The notes beneath the pieces were generated by a model. It saw nothing but the letters and a program-made list of their open reading frames with translations, did not search any database and was not told the DNA's origin. Below, piece after piece: positions 9,001 to 17,296 of a stretch of DNA of 64,000 nt (positions within the stretch are counted from its first letter, which is position 1; each line of letters opens with the position of its first letter). This DNA is from an uncultured Prevotella sp. (GTDB taxonomy: Bacteria > Bacteroidota > Bacteroidia > Bacteroidales > Bacteroidaceae). Location of the stretch: contig CATXJC010000003.1 in assembly GCA_958369755.1 (NCBI GenBank), forward strand, positions 1-64,000, read 5' to 3'. The position numbers and the translations under genes were made by a program.

Positions 9001-9595
9001 CTTCCTGACATCTTGGGAGCGTCCAATCAACTTGATTGATGTTGCTACAGAACCACGTATCGATGCTAACACCAATGGTAACGTTATCTACGCTCTTGAT
9101 CTCTTCAAGTTGTACGACTGGCGTGGTTGGAATACTGCAGAAGAGTCTGAGGCAGGTTGTGTAGCTAACCAGAGTAATATGTGGGGTGACCACCTCTGGT
9201 TCTGGGGTTACTACAATGTGAAGTCTATTAAGATCGATACTACACCTGCTAACGTTGAGACAACTCTTGGCGGTGGTAGTTGGACTACAATGGATCAGAT
9301 TAGTGAAGACGTTGAACTCAGATGCGGTAATCCAAACGGTATTGCTACAGCATATAAGAAAAAGGGTCTAGAAACTTACACCAACGATTTGACTTCTTAC
9401 AACTCTGCAAGTAAGAATGCTGCTTTGGCAACCTTCATGGAGGCTAATAAGGCTAAGTTCGGTACTATCTGGTACTACAACAATGGTGGTAACGTAGAAA
9501 CCTTCAAGGTAAGAGTTCCTATCACTATCGCTTACGAGTGGGGTGAGTTTACTACTAAGGTTGAGTTCACAATCAACGGTACAATCGGTGATTAA
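6041..9595 (+). CDS. Large surface lipoprotein with coiled-coil and collagen-like repeats
   Basis: An 1184-residue lipoprotein. The signal peptide ends at a lipobox (TFTSC, Cys about residue 25), followed by KDYDDD, an acidic stretch of the kind that directs Bacteroidota lipoproteins to the cell surface. Then come a short coiled coil (NLQQQIDSNAKAIETIQNL), a DUF4988-like segment with DGAPGTAW..GADGYWY, and at about residues 114-152 a collagen-like Gly-X-Y run with three copies of GDQGVKGDK. The remaining thousand residues match no family I know and probably form beta-rich domains. It has its own promoter, a 285-nt leader and a terminator at 9636. Proteins with this N-terminus are often labelled PL29 lyase N-terminal-like; I see no evidence of lyase activity. 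An adhesin or structural role is inference. Confidence 0.85.
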   Translation: MKRKYFSALLMGALTIASVSTFTSCKDYDDDISNLQQQIDSNAKAIETIQNLIKGGGLVTGVTETSDGITVKLSDGKSVTISNGKDGAPGTAWTIGADGYWYENGKKTDNLARGPQGEKGEKGDQGVKGDKGDQGVKGDKGDQGVKGDKGDAGTSASAASYEYFVPNAESGYFDIYKDGKKVKQSNVQFVSETPNSITATLDKQNLILTGVKGISGEKVVISLTGDLTGLVFMPNLYLDGIETLTYDYLHGEYLEHKDNLTGLSRLNTTTGVAKTIKGLDNYLPDRLADATALDPAAAVLYNYGPAWGVKYHMNPSNADMAYEDITGFNLLEPTILNYHTRATASDLGNITSPKLNDAGKALFNTSNGIVTAGLKIQHPEKLEPFPTVKDKNETANTVALQAKTAASTVAEGKVTSDYALIQPQKAYLEALYWRLKPHYAGLGASNTRMGDEKGIPTAKYFGTTATDAAAQVHVYDSPQEALADPAGAALELYYNSAEGIDIASYLGLHMLVEDVKQFTPGTPNKLGVNLKELSLEEGKEWGLTYQFNLVNYQVDGNATIDSKYAKWVNQEAGVLRAWNVDKDGNPTTTESSTAIDREPLVQVLVKRGDKVVLDGYILIHITRQNPEVAPNKTIDLLTQDAQFDLCNDIDKLKTTWSQFSSIVLTQGLENMTKKDFDEQYTIDSKGNYGNDAAGNTTLDLRMFKDAPEKGGTYNAADDLGNIEYFPNTEGTTNHAFKWHLTAKELEMLTHDQVNPVTVTRYVRYIGNAKAKYPYIYVKLTYSLSRINKNQTFGELIPEYWKGLNGSENGKEAVIFDVKEPTDGNDILGISRKVTSTLKGNVAKLVGPHKYYFVPEPVVVGGYTITPQSSAADTEWNKLFCKYITGDSHVFSKAKLQETLEGCAIDYTKGAFKNVKLYAVKGSDYKLIATLDPATSEITLIKNETTKAVLNAIGYAPANANIQKELRSWVGVVTENTCHVAEFVKDGIFLTSWERPINLIDVATEPRIDANTNGNVIYALDLFKLYDWRGWNTAEESEAGCVANQSNMWGDHLWFWGYYNVKSIKIDTTPANVETTLGGGSWTTMDQISEDVELRCGNPNGIATAYKKKGLETYTNDLTSYNSASKNAALATFMEANKAKFGTIWYYNNGGNVETFKVRVPITIAYEWGEFTTKVEFTINGTIGD

Positions 9596-9635
9596 GACAT
9601 TTATTGAAAAGGAAATTAATAATTAAGCTCTAATT

Positions 9636-9676
9636 AGAGGGTGTGCCTAAAAGAGCGGCGCACCCTCTTTTTATTT
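9636..9676 (+). terminator. Rho-independent terminator after the collagen-like gene
   Basis: AGAGGGTGTGCC and GGCGCACCCTCT (one G-T pair) flank a short loop and are followed by TTTTTATTT. It separates the large lipoprotein gene from the next three. Confidence 0.85.
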
Positions 9677-9691
9677 AAAAATGTGACGGGT

Positions 9692-10192
9692 ATGAAAAAA
9701 ACTATATTATATTCTCTCTTGGCTATATTGGTCTTCTCATTATGCTCATGCGGTGAGAAAAAGAAAAGTCGCGAACAGCAGGTTGATGAATTCAGAAGCG
9801 AATTGACAGAAGAAGATACGGCTGCTATGTTGAAACTTTGTGATGATGCCATGGCGCAACTCAAGGCAAAGGATTATAACGCAGTGCTTGCCAATTTGCA
9901 TGAATATACCGATTCTACGCAAGAAGTGAAACCTCTCACAGAAGAAACAAGACAAAGATATCTTAACAAGTTTAAGATGTTCCCTGTATTGGATTATACA
10001 CGCGTATATTACTCATTCCAGTTGCAAGGCTGCAATGATGTGAAATATGATGTTACCTTTGCAACGGCAAAACAGGCTGGAACCGCTGAACCGGCAAAGA
10101 CAGCTTATATGTTCAATCCGGTGAAAGTAGACGGCACTTGGAAACTGTGTGTAAAGACGGCTACTGACGAAATAGATATGAACATGCGCTAA
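9692..10192 (+). CDS. Small hypothetical lipoprotein
   Basis: A 166-residue predicted lipoprotein. I chose the ATG at 9692 because it starts a clear signal peptide (MKKTILYSLLAILVFSLCSC) with a lipobox Cys followed by GEKKKS; an earlier in-frame ATG at 9641 falls inside the terminator stem. The mature part is acidic and helical at first (EEDTAAMLKLCDDAMAQLKA) and then likely a small beta-sheet domain ending in DGTWKLCVKT. The helix-plus-sheet outline vaguely resembles NTF2-like folds, but I do not recognise a family. It is 23 bp upstream of the next gene and probably cotranscribed with it. Confidence 0.8.
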   Translation: MKKTILYSLLAILVFSLCSCGEKKKSREQQVDEFRSELTEEDTAAMLKLCDDAMAQLKAKDYNAVLANLHEYTDSTQEVKPLTEETRQRYLNKFKMFPVLDYTRVYYSFQLQGCNDVKYDVTFATAKQAGTAEPAKTAYMFNPVKVDGTWKLCVKTATDEIDMNMR

Positions 10193-10215
10193 TAAAACAT
10201 TTAAACTTACCTATT

Positions 10216-12912
10216 ATGAAGAAATCATTGTTTGTCATATTACTGGCTTGTGTGTCTGCCCCCGGTTGGGCTCAGATACAGCGCACTGTTGTATTTGATT
10301 TCAGTCAGCCACTCAGCCTTACTCCTTCCATAACTCCACCTGAAGGTAATAGTAATGAAGTTCCCGTTACTGATAATGTTTTCTCTAATGGCGACATTAC
10401 TATTGATTTTGAGTGGGGTAATCAGGGATTGGGTACAGCCATCGTTAACTTTACTAACATCTATACTCATGATATCTCCTATTATCTCAAAGTCAGTCAG
10501 CAGGCTTTGATGAAAGTGCATGCACCTGATATCGGACGTCTTGACAGAGTATCTTTCTCCGAAGGTAGTACTGTAGGTGATCTTCGAGTGACAGACGATG
10601 AATTAGGAAGTCAGGAAGATGGATACAAGACATGGATTAATGATAAAAAGCAGGATATCCATGACTTAATATACAAAAACAGTTTTTCGAATGCTCAATT
10701 GAAAAAGATTACGGTACTCTATACCATGCCGTCTACCATTCTGACAGCTACAGGTGATTTGGAGAATGGCAGTGTTTTAGAGTACTTTGAAAACATGCAT
10801 CTTACATTCGACCGCAACATGCTGGTTAAAGATGCATCCAAAATCACACTCTCTGATGGAACGAGCAGCCAAACGCTTTCTGCTACTGTAAAAGACAATG
10901 TGGTAACCTTATCTGCTGCTAGCCAGATAGCAAAGAATGGTACATATATACTTACGGTTCCTGCAAAGAGTTTTGTTGATAAGGAAGGCTTTGAGAACAA
11001 GGAAATGAAATTCTCTTTTGTCATCAAGGCTCCTTTTAGTCCTGTTTCGATTACTCCTGCAGCGGGAACCGTTGAAACTTTACCTCTTACTATTGCCGTA
11101 GACTTCGGAGAGAATGTTGGATATGTAGATGAGGCTGCTAGCGTGAAATTACTGAAAGATGGTAACGACTATCTGACAGCAAAGGCTGTCAAGGCATCTG
11201 ATACGAAAGTTAATTTTGAAATACAGGGTGCTGCAGGTGCTATCTCGAAGAATGGTACTTATAAACTTATTGTTCCTGCTAATGTAGTTTGCAACGACAA
11301 GAAGGGCGATGCCGAATGGGAACGCTACAATAAGGCTTTTGATGTAGAATATATTGTTGTCGGTTCTGCCGCATATTTGAAAGCTCTGAAATTGTTGCAG
11401 AATAATTCGGTGGGCTATCCTAAGGTTACCAGTGCCGCTTATGTTGCTTTGAACGAAGTTGTCGGGAATGAGGCATCAACAGATGCAGAATTCAAGGCTG
11501 CTATTGATGCTTATTATAATGAAACGGATGTTCTTCTTCCTGAGAACAAGAAGTGGTATAAGATAGCCAGTGTAAATAAGAAGAATGAACGAAAGTATCT
11601 TGCCGTAAGTAACAACCAGGTTCAATTGGTAGACAATATTGATGAAGCTTCTGCGTTTGAGGCGTTAGACCATAGTGGAGTGTTCACCTTGGGTGATGCT
11701 GATGACAATATGCTGAATGTCAATGGAGTGACAGCTGATGCAGGTACAGAAGTAAGCAAACTTAGAATTGCCAAACTGGACGGCTCTGCTGTACAACTCG
11801 AATCGGGTGATGTCTTTGATGCTGACAAAGCATTGGGTACATTCTCATTCAAGGGCTCTTATCCATCAGTAACGGGAAACTCTAGCGTTGCTTATGCTTT
11901 GTGTAATCATGCAGACAATAAATATCAGACTGAAGCAGATGTTGTTGCTCCATATTGGCAAAGCAGTCTGACCAGTGCCTTCGCATTTGTTGAGGTTGAA
12001 AAACCTGCAGCAGCTATCAAGACCGTAGAGACTGCTTACAAGTTGACACCTGCAATAGTAGAAAGCAATGCTGATCTCCTGACTCTTTCTTTTGATGGGT
12101 TGAGTCATGTTACAGTAATGAGTGATGCCGATGCCTACATCACTGATGAGAAGGGTGAGCGTGTGAAGAACGTTACCTTTACTCCGGTAACAGGAAAAGA
12201 CAATCAGTTTACTGTTGCGTTGACTGACTTGGCAAAGGCTAGCTATCAGTTGGTAATCCCAGAAGGAACCTTCCATTATGAAAAGAATAATAAGGAAGTA
12301 AAGACGCAGGCTATCAAAGAAAACTTTACAATAGGAAAGGGCGGCTCTCCTGAAGATCCAAACCTTCACTACGATTATTCTATATACCAGCAGTTGCCTA
12401 ATACATCTGTAACTCAAAAGGATGTTGCATTGAATGGATTCATGATTAAAAACATAGGATACTATGATGGTTTGGTTGCTAATCCTGATAGAGAAGTGAG
12501 ACTTGCTGTTTACGACAACAACAAGACGATTCGTACAGGACACTTTGAAAGCTATGTAGATCCGGAAGATCCGTCAACGCCTACATTGCTGTTAGTCTTT
12601 GATACACCGATAAGAGAAGGTGAATTGAAAGCCGAACTTTACGCTATAGTAATTTTGAAGGGAACCTTCGGAGATACAAACTTTGGAAAGTTCCTTGAAG
12701 ACAAGACCACAACCCAAGCCAGTGACTGTCATACAAACCCAAGAATGACGATTTCAATCGAAGTAGACAATGATAAGGCTACTGGTATCGAACAAGTTGT
12801 GAATTCTACTGAGAAGAACAATGTAATCTATGATGTCCAAGGACGTAAGGTAAAGCAGATGAACCGTTCTGGTATCTACATTGTGAATGGAAAGAAATTC
12901 GTCAAGAAATAA
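10216..12912 (+). CDS. Secreted protein with bacterial Ig-like domains and a sorting-type C-terminus
   Basis: An 898-residue exported protein (signal peptide MKKSLFVILLACVSAPGWAQ). Two or more regions (about residues 175-275 and 275-385) have SbsA/Ig-like features: LTFDRNML.., TYILTVPAKSFVDKEG.., then ITPAAGTVETLPLTIAVDF.. and TYKLIVPANVV; a similar module recurs near residues 620-710. The C-terminus (IYDVQGRKVKQM..GIYIVNGKKFVKK) resembles the short C-terminal domain of Prevotella secreted proteins that resembles type IX secretion sorting domains. Catalytic motifs are not seen. It lies between a lipoprotein and an OmpA-type protein with gaps of 23 and 18 bp, so an operon is likely. Role in surface structure or adhesion is inference. 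Confidence 0.8.
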   Translation: MKKSLFVILLACVSAPGWAQIQRTVVFDFSQPLSLTPSITPPEGNSNEVPVTDNVFSNGDITIDFEWGNQGLGTAIVNFTNIYTHDISYYLKVSQQALMKVHAPDIGRLDRVSFSEGSTVGDLRVTDDELGSQEDGYKTWINDKKQDIHDLIYKNSFSNAQLKKITVLYTMPSTILTATGDLENGSVLEYFENMHLTFDRNMLVKDASKITLSDGTSSQTLSATVKDNVVTLSAASQIAKNGTYILTVPAKSFVDKEGFENKEMKFSFVIKAPFSPVSITPAAGTVETLPLTIAVDFGENVGYVDEAASVKLLKDGNDYLTAKAVKASDTKVNFEIQGAAGAISKNGTYKLIVPANVVCNDKKGDAEWERYNKAFDVEYIVVGSAAYLKALKLLQNNSVGYPKVTSAAYVALNEVVGNEASTDAEFKAAIDAYYNETDVLLPENKKWYKIASVNKKNERKYLAVSNNQVQLVDNIDEASAFEALDHSGVFTLGDADDNMLNVNGVTADAGTEVSKLRIAKLDGSAVQLESGDVFDADKALGTFSFKGSYPSVTGNSSVAYALCNHADNKYQTEADVVAPYWQSSLTSAFAFVEVEKPAAAIKTVETAYKLTPAIVESNADLLTLSFDGLSHVTVMSDADAYITDEKGERVKNVTFTPVTGKDNQFTVALTDLAKASYQLVIPEGTFHYEKNNKEVKTQAIKENFTIGKGGSPEDPNLHYDYSIYQQLPNTSVTQKDVALNGFMIKNIGYYDGLVANPDREVRLAVYDNNKTIRTGHFESYVDPEDPSTPTLLLVFDTPIREGELKAELYAIVILKGTFGDTNFGKFLEDKTTTQASDCHTNPRMTISIEVDNDKATGIEQVVNSTEKNNVIYDVQGRKVKQMNRSGIYIVNGKKFVKK

Positions 12913-12930
12913 AATTTAATGTAGAAAGTT

Positions 12931-14076
12931 ATGAAATCAATTAAACTGCTCATGGCAACAGCCATGTTAGCCATCGGCTCTACAGCCGCTATGGCGCAAG
13001 CATCCTACACAGACAAGGATGGAAACGAATATCAGTTTAAGCGCCACTGGTTCCTGGATGTTCAGGCAGGTGGGCAATATACTGTAGGTGAGGCAAGCTT
13101 CTCCGACTTGCTTTCTCCTAACTTCCAGGGTGCCATCGGCTACCAGTTCTCTCCTGTTTTCGGACTCCGTGGTCAGATAAATGGTATCTGGAGCAAGGGC
13201 GGATGGAACGGATACAAGGCTACCAAGGACGGTACTCCGTATACCGCCAGCTACAAATGGAAATATGTAGCTCCGGGTGTGGACTTCATGTTCAACCTCT
13301 CTAACCTCTTCTGTGGCTGGAACCCGAACCGCGTGTTCAATGCTACTGCCTTCGTAGGTGGTGGTATCAACTGGGCAGGAGCTAACCAGGAGGTAAACGA
13401 CCTGGCTGCCAACATCAAGAATCAGAACAACTATCTGCTGGAATATCTCTGGCAGGGAAAGAAGGTTCGCCCTTACGGCAGAGCCGGTATCGACCTGGAA
13501 TTCAAGGTAAACAAGGCTGTGAGCATCATGCTCGAAGGCAATGCCAACATGATTTCTGACAAGTACAACTCTAAGAAGGCAGATAACCCTGACTGGTACT
13601 TCAATGCACTGGCAGGTGTACGCATCAACCTGGGCAAGAGCTATACCAAGAAGGCTAAGCCGGTAGAGGAACCTGCTCCGGCACCAGCTCCTAAGCAGGA
13701 ATATGTAGCTCCTAAGCCAGAGCCTAAGCCAGCTCCTGTAGAGAAGAAGGTAGAGGAGATTCGCCGTGATATCTTCTTCACCATCAACTCTTACAAGATT
13801 GCTCCTGCTGAGGATGCTAAGATCCGTGAGGTGGTTGACTTCCTGAACAAGAACACAGAGGCGAAGGTTGTAGTAACCGGCTATGCTGACAAGGGTACAG
13901 GCAATGACGTCATCAACGACCGCATCGCTGCCAAGCGAGCAGCAGCTGTGGTTTGGATGCTGACAAAGAAATATAATATACCTTCTGAGCGCATTACAGA
14001 AAAATCTAAGGGTGCACGTGTGCAGCCTTTTGCAGAAAACGCAAAGAACCGTGTAACGATCATGATCGCTAAGTAG
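12931..14076 (+). CDS. OmpA-family outer-membrane protein
   Basis: A 381-residue protein with a signal peptide (MKSIKLLMATAMLAIGSTAAMAQ), a predicted beta-barrel of about 220 residues, a Pro/Ala/Lys-rich linker (EEPAPAPAPKQEYVAPKPEP) and a C-terminal OmpA-like peptidoglycan-binding domain (about residues 275-381) with the typical VVVTGYADKGTGN..NDRIAAKRAAAV and KGARVQPF..NRVTI motifs. Expected role: anchoring the outer membrane to the cell wall. It is the last gene of the likely operon starting at 9692 and is followed by a strong terminator. Confidence 0.93.
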   Translation: MKSIKLLMATAMLAIGSTAAMAQASYTDKDGNEYQFKRHWFLDVQAGGQYTVGEASFSDLLSPNFQGAIGYQFSPVFGLRGQINGIWSKGGWNGYKATKDGTPYTASYKWKYVAPGVDFMFNLSNLFCGWNPNRVFNATAFVGGGINWAGANQEVNDLAANIKNQNNYLLEYLWQGKKVRPYGRAGIDLEFKVNKAVSIMLEGNANMISDKYNSKKADNPDWYFNALAGVRINLGKSYTKKAKPVEEPAPAPAPKQEYVAPKPEPKPAPVEKKVEEIRRDIFFTINSYKIAPAEDAKIREVVDFLNKNTEAKVVVTGYADKGTGNDVINDRIAAKRAAAVVWMLTKKYNIPSERITEKSKGARVQPFAENAKNRVTIMIAK

Positions 14077-14120
14077 TACGGTAAGTTTATAATGCGACAA
14101 TCAATTATTTTAATTGGTGG

Positions 14121-14153
14121 CGGGGCATCCTCAAGGATGCCCCGTTTTTCTTT
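14121..14153 (+). terminator. Rho-independent terminator after the ompA-type gene
   Basis: CGGGGCATCC/GGATGCCCCG stem with a TCAA tetraloop, followed by TTTTTCTTTC. Confidence 0.92.
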
Positions 14154-14202
14154 CAGATATCCCTTCCTTCTCCCGCTCATTTTGTTATTTTTTCACCATT
14201 TC

Positions 14203-14234
14203 TTGCAGTTTCTCAATATTTTGTTGTACCTTTG
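14203..14234 (+). promoter_or_regulatory. Promoter of the AAA-ATPase/nuclease-fold gene
   Basis: TTG at 14203-14205 and TACCTTTG at 14227-14234 are 21 bp apart. The 19 bp ATTTTGTTGTACCTTTGCA (14218-14236) recur exactly before trpS at 16083-16101. Confidence 0.7.
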
Positions 14235-14258
14235 CAACGTATTAAAAAATAAGCGATT

Positions 14259-16010
14259 ATGGGACGAGCTAAAAGAATACCTTACGGAGTGTCTGACTTC
14301 ATTGACATCATTGAGAGAAATCAATATTATGTCGATAAGACCATGTATATACCTAAGTTAGAGGATGAGCCTGATGCCTTGTTCTTTATTCGCCCTCGCC
14401 GTTTTGGCAAGAGCTTGTTTATCAGTATGCTGAGGGCTTATTATGACATCAAACGTAAAGATAAGTTTGATAAGTTGTTTGGCAACCTTTGGATAGGTTC
14501 GCATCCTACAGAAAATCAGGGAAAGTATCAAGTCTTGTTTCTTGATTTCTCCAAGATAGGAGGTTCGATAGACCAATTGGAAGAAAACTTCAATGCCTAT
14601 TGCAATGAATGTATTGATAGCTTTATCGAAACTTATCAGGAGTATTATCCCGAACGAGTAGTGGAAAGTGTGTTGAAGGCAAAAACTGCTGCCAGAAAGT
14701 TGAATGCCATTGGGATTGCTGCAGAGAAAAAAAATCTTCCACTTTATCTTATAGTAGATGAGTATGACAACTTTACCAATGTTGTGCTCAATGAGCAGGG
14801 GGAGGAAGTGTATACGGCTCTTACCCATGCCAGTGGTTTTTATCGGGAGATTTTCAAGGTGTTTAAGGGAATGTTCTCTAAAATCTTTATGACAGGCGTA
14901 AGTCCTGTTACACTGGATGATTTGACCAGTGGATTCAACATCGGATGGCATATCTCTACCAAGCCTGCCTTTAATCAAATGCTTGGTTTCTCTACCGAAG
15001 ATGTAAAAGAACTCTTCACTTATTATAAGGAGAACGGGGAGATTCGTCCTGATAGTGATGTGGAGGCTATCATAGAAGAGATGAAACCATGGTATGACAA
15101 CTATTGTTTCTCGGAAAGTGCCTTGAAAACTCAGAGTAAAGTTTTCAACAGCGATATGGTATTCTATTACTTACGCAATTATCGTGAGACTGGTGAATCT
15201 CCTAAGCTGATGGTGGATCCTAATACCAAGACAGATTATGGCAAGATGAAGAAATTGCTGCAGCTTGATAAACTGGATGGCGACCGTAAGGGTGTGCTGC
15301 GCACTATCATCGAGAATGGAGAAATAATAGGTAATATTGAGGAAAGTTTTCCTGCCAAATTGTTGGTAAGACCACAGATATTTATCAGTCTTCTGTTCTA
15401 TTATGGAATGTTAACAATAAAGGGAACACGCGGAGACCAGCTGGTGCTTGGCATTCCAAATAATAATGTTCGCAAGCAATACTATACCTATCTGCTGGAG
15501 CAATATGACGAAGTCTGTGCGGTAGACGAAATGAGTCTTAAGTCTTTGTTTACCGATATGGCTTTTGATGGTCAATGGAAACCTGCGCTGGAGTTTATGG
15601 CACAGGCTTATGCCAAGGTATCTTCCGTTAGAGATAGCATAGAGGGTGAACGTAATCTGCAAGGTTTCTTTATGGCATATTTGAATCTGAACAGTTACTA
15701 TTATACGATGCCCGAATTGGAATTGAATCATGGATATTGTGACTTTTTCCTGTTGCCAGACTTGACTCATTACGATACCAAGCACAGCTATATTATCGAA
15801 CTGAAGATGTTGTCAAAGAAAGATTTTGGAGCTATGGCTGATAACGGCAGACAAACCAAGGCGGAAGAGCAATGGGAGCAAGCTGTGGAACAAATAAACC
15901 GATATGCCGATGCTCCAAGAGTAGAAGCCTTGCGTCAAGGTACCAAACTCCATAAGATAATTATGCAGTTTGAGGGGTATCAGTTGAGGAAGATAGATGA
16001 AATTGATTAA
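14259..16010 (+). CDS. AAA-ATPase-like protein with C-terminal PD-(D/E)XK nuclease-like domain
   Basis: A 583-residue protein of the family expanded in gut Bacteroidota (AAA-ATPase_like plus PDDEXK_9-type domain). The N-terminus GRAKRIPYGVSDFIDI..YYVDKT leads to a degenerate P-loop RPRRFGKSLF at about residues 45-54 and a Walker B-like LYLIVDEYDNF near 165-175. The C-terminal part has GYCDFFLLPD..HSYIIELKML, which fits the D...ExK pattern of the nuclease fold. The function is not established for the family; mobile-element or defence links have been suggested. It has its own promoter and lies between an envelope cluster and trpS. Full length and intact. Confidence 0.85.
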   Translation: MGRAKRIPYGVSDFIDIIERNQYYVDKTMYIPKLEDEPDALFFIRPRRFGKSLFISMLRAYYDIKRKDKFDKLFGNLWIGSHPTENQGKYQVLFLDFSKIGGSIDQLEENFNAYCNECIDSFIETYQEYYPERVVESVLKAKTAARKLNAIGIAAEKKNLPLYLIVDEYDNFTNVVLNEQGEEVYTALTHASGFYREIFKVFKGMFSKIFMTGVSPVTLDDLTSGFNIGWHISTKPAFNQMLGFSTEDVKELFTYYKENGEIRPDSDVEAIIEEMKPWYDNYCFSESALKTQSKVFNSDMVFYYLRNYRETGESPKLMVDPNTKTDYGKMKKLLQLDKLDGDRKGVLRTIIENGEIIGNIEESFPAKLLVRPQIFISLLFYYGMLTIKGTRGDQLVLGIPNNNVRKQYYTYLLEQYDEVCAVDEMSLKSLFTDMAFDGQWKPALEFMAQAYAKVSSVRDSIEGERNLQGFFMAYLNLNSYYYTMPELELNHGYCDFFLLPDLTHYDTKHSYIIELKMLSKKDFGAMADNGRQTKAEEQWEQAVEQINRYADAPRVEALRQGTKLHKIIMQFEGYQLRKIDEID

Positions 16011-16091
16011 AGAAGATAAGCATTTTGTCTCTTAAACTCTGGGTTTTGGTTAATTTTACATCTTTTTTTCCTCATTCTCATTATTTTGTTG

Positions 16092-16099
16092 TACCTTTG
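16092..16099 (+). promoter_or_regulatory. -7 box of the trpS promoter
   Basis: TACCTTTG, 30 bp before the trpS ATG, is embedded in a 19-bp block identical to that of the promoter at 14218-14236. No clear -33 TTG is seen. Confidence 0.65.
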
Positions 16100-16128
16100 C
16101 AGCTAAAATAATAATAAATTGCAAGAAA

Positions 16129-17214
16129 ATGGGAAAGATTATATTGACGGGCGACCGTCCTACAGGTAAACTTCACCTGGGTCATTACATCGGCTCTCTG
16201 CAGCGCCGAGTACAACTTCAGAACGCTGGCGACTTCGACAGAATGTTCGTTTTCATGGCAGATGTTCAGGCTTTGACTGATAATGCCGACAATCCTGAGA
16301 AGATTCGCCAGAACATTACAGAGGTGGCTCTTGACTATCTCTCTGCGGGCCTCGACCCACAGAAGTGTACACTCTATATCCAGAGTATGATTCCAGAGTT
16401 GGCTGAGTTGACTACCTATTTGATGAACCTCATCTCTGTATCTCGTGTTCAGCGTAACCCAACCGTGAAGACAGAGATCAAGATGCGTAACTTCGAGGCA
16501 AACATTCCGCTCGGTTTCTTCTGCTATCCTGTGAGTCAGGCTGCCGACATCACCGCTTTCAAGGCTACAACCGTGCCTGCCGGTGAGGACCAGGAGCCTA
16601 TGCTGGAGGTAACCCGCGAGTTGGTTCGCCGCTTCAACCAGACTTATGCACCTGTTTTGGTAGAGCCGGAGATTCTGCTTCCAGAGATTGCCTGCTGCCG
16701 TCGTCTTCCTGGAACTGACGGTAAGGAGAAGATGAGTAAGAGTCTCGGTAACTGTATCTACATGAGCGACGATGAGAAGACCGTTTGGAAGAAGGTGAAG
16801 AAGATGTCTAACGGTGAGCCACGTATGAGTATGGAAGAGCCGGGACATCTGGAGGGCAATGCCGTGTTCACCTATCTCGAGGCATTCTCTACTCCTGAGG
16901 ACTTCGCTGAATTCTGGCCAGAGTTCAAGACTTTGGATGAGTTGAAGGAGCAGTATGTGAAGGGTGGTATCGGTGACGGTACCTGCAAGAAGTTCCTGAA
17001 CAGCGTCATCAACAAGATGCTCGACCCAATCCGTGCCCGCCGTCATGAGTTTGAGCAGGATATTCCTGAGGTATTCAACATCCTGAAGAAGGGTAGCGAG
17101 GATGCCCGCGAGTTTGCAGCCCAGACCATGGATGAGGTTCGCAAGGCTATGCGTATCGACTATTTCAGCGATGCTGCCTATATTGAGGAGCAGGCTGCGA
17201 AATATAAAATTTAA
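16129..17214 (+). CDS. trpS: Tryptophanyl-tRNA synthetase
   Basis: Class I aminoacyl-tRNA synthetase charging tRNA-Trp. The 361-residue product begins GKIILTGDRPTGKLHLGHYIG, with HLGH as the HIGH signature, and carries the second signature KMSKSLGN near residue 200. PTGKLHLGHYIGSL is typical of TrpRS rather than TyrRS. The length is slightly above the common 330-350. Its TAA stop is the first three bases of the heptad repeat at 17213. The MATE gene follows after that repeat. Confidence 0.96.
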   Translation: MGKIILTGDRPTGKLHLGHYIGSLQRRVQLQNAGDFDRMFVFMADVQALTDNADNPEKIRQNITEVALDYLSAGLDPQKCTLYIQSMIPELAELTTYLMNLISVSRVQRNPTVKTEIKMRNFEANIPLGFFCYPVSQAADITAFKATTVPAGEDQEPMLEVTRELVRRFNQTYAPVLVEPEILLPEIACCRRLPGTDGKEKMSKSLGNCIYMSDDEKTVWKKVKKMSNGEPRMSMEEPGHLEGNAVFTYLEAFSTPEDFAEFWPEFKTLDELKEQYVKGGIGDGTCKKFLNSVINKMLDPIRARRHEFEQDIPEVFNILKKGSEDAREFAAQTMDEVRKAMRIDYFSDAAYIEEQAAKYKI

Positions 17215-17296
17215 TGTTGAATGTTGAGTGTTGAATGTTGAGTTAGGCATGCGCCCTATAATTCAACACTCAACATTCAACATTCAACACTTAATT
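17213..17296. repeat. Inverted array of 7-bp units between trpS and the MATE gene
   Basis: About four copies of AATGTTG/AGTGTTG begin on the trpS stop codon (left arm to about 17244). They are answered by five complementary CAACATT/CAACACT units (17260-17294) across a short loop containing GGCATGCGCCC. The whole could fold into a stem of about 30 bp. The right arm ends at the MATE start codon. Confidence 0.85.

Noticed and set aside
10216..12912. Polysaccharide lyase or glycosidase
   Set aside because: No catalytic motifs; repeats of an Ig-like module and a sorting-type tail only.
12967..14100. A 377-codon minus-strand frame opposite the OmpA-type gene
   Set aside because: It is a shadow of strongly codon-biased coding DNA; the plus-strand protein has clear signal peptide and OmpA motifs.
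14259..16010. Transposase or integrase
   Set aside because: No DDE or tyrosine recombinase signature; P-loop plus PD-(D/E)XK-like order fits the AAA-ATPase_like family instead, and no terminal inverted repeats flank it.
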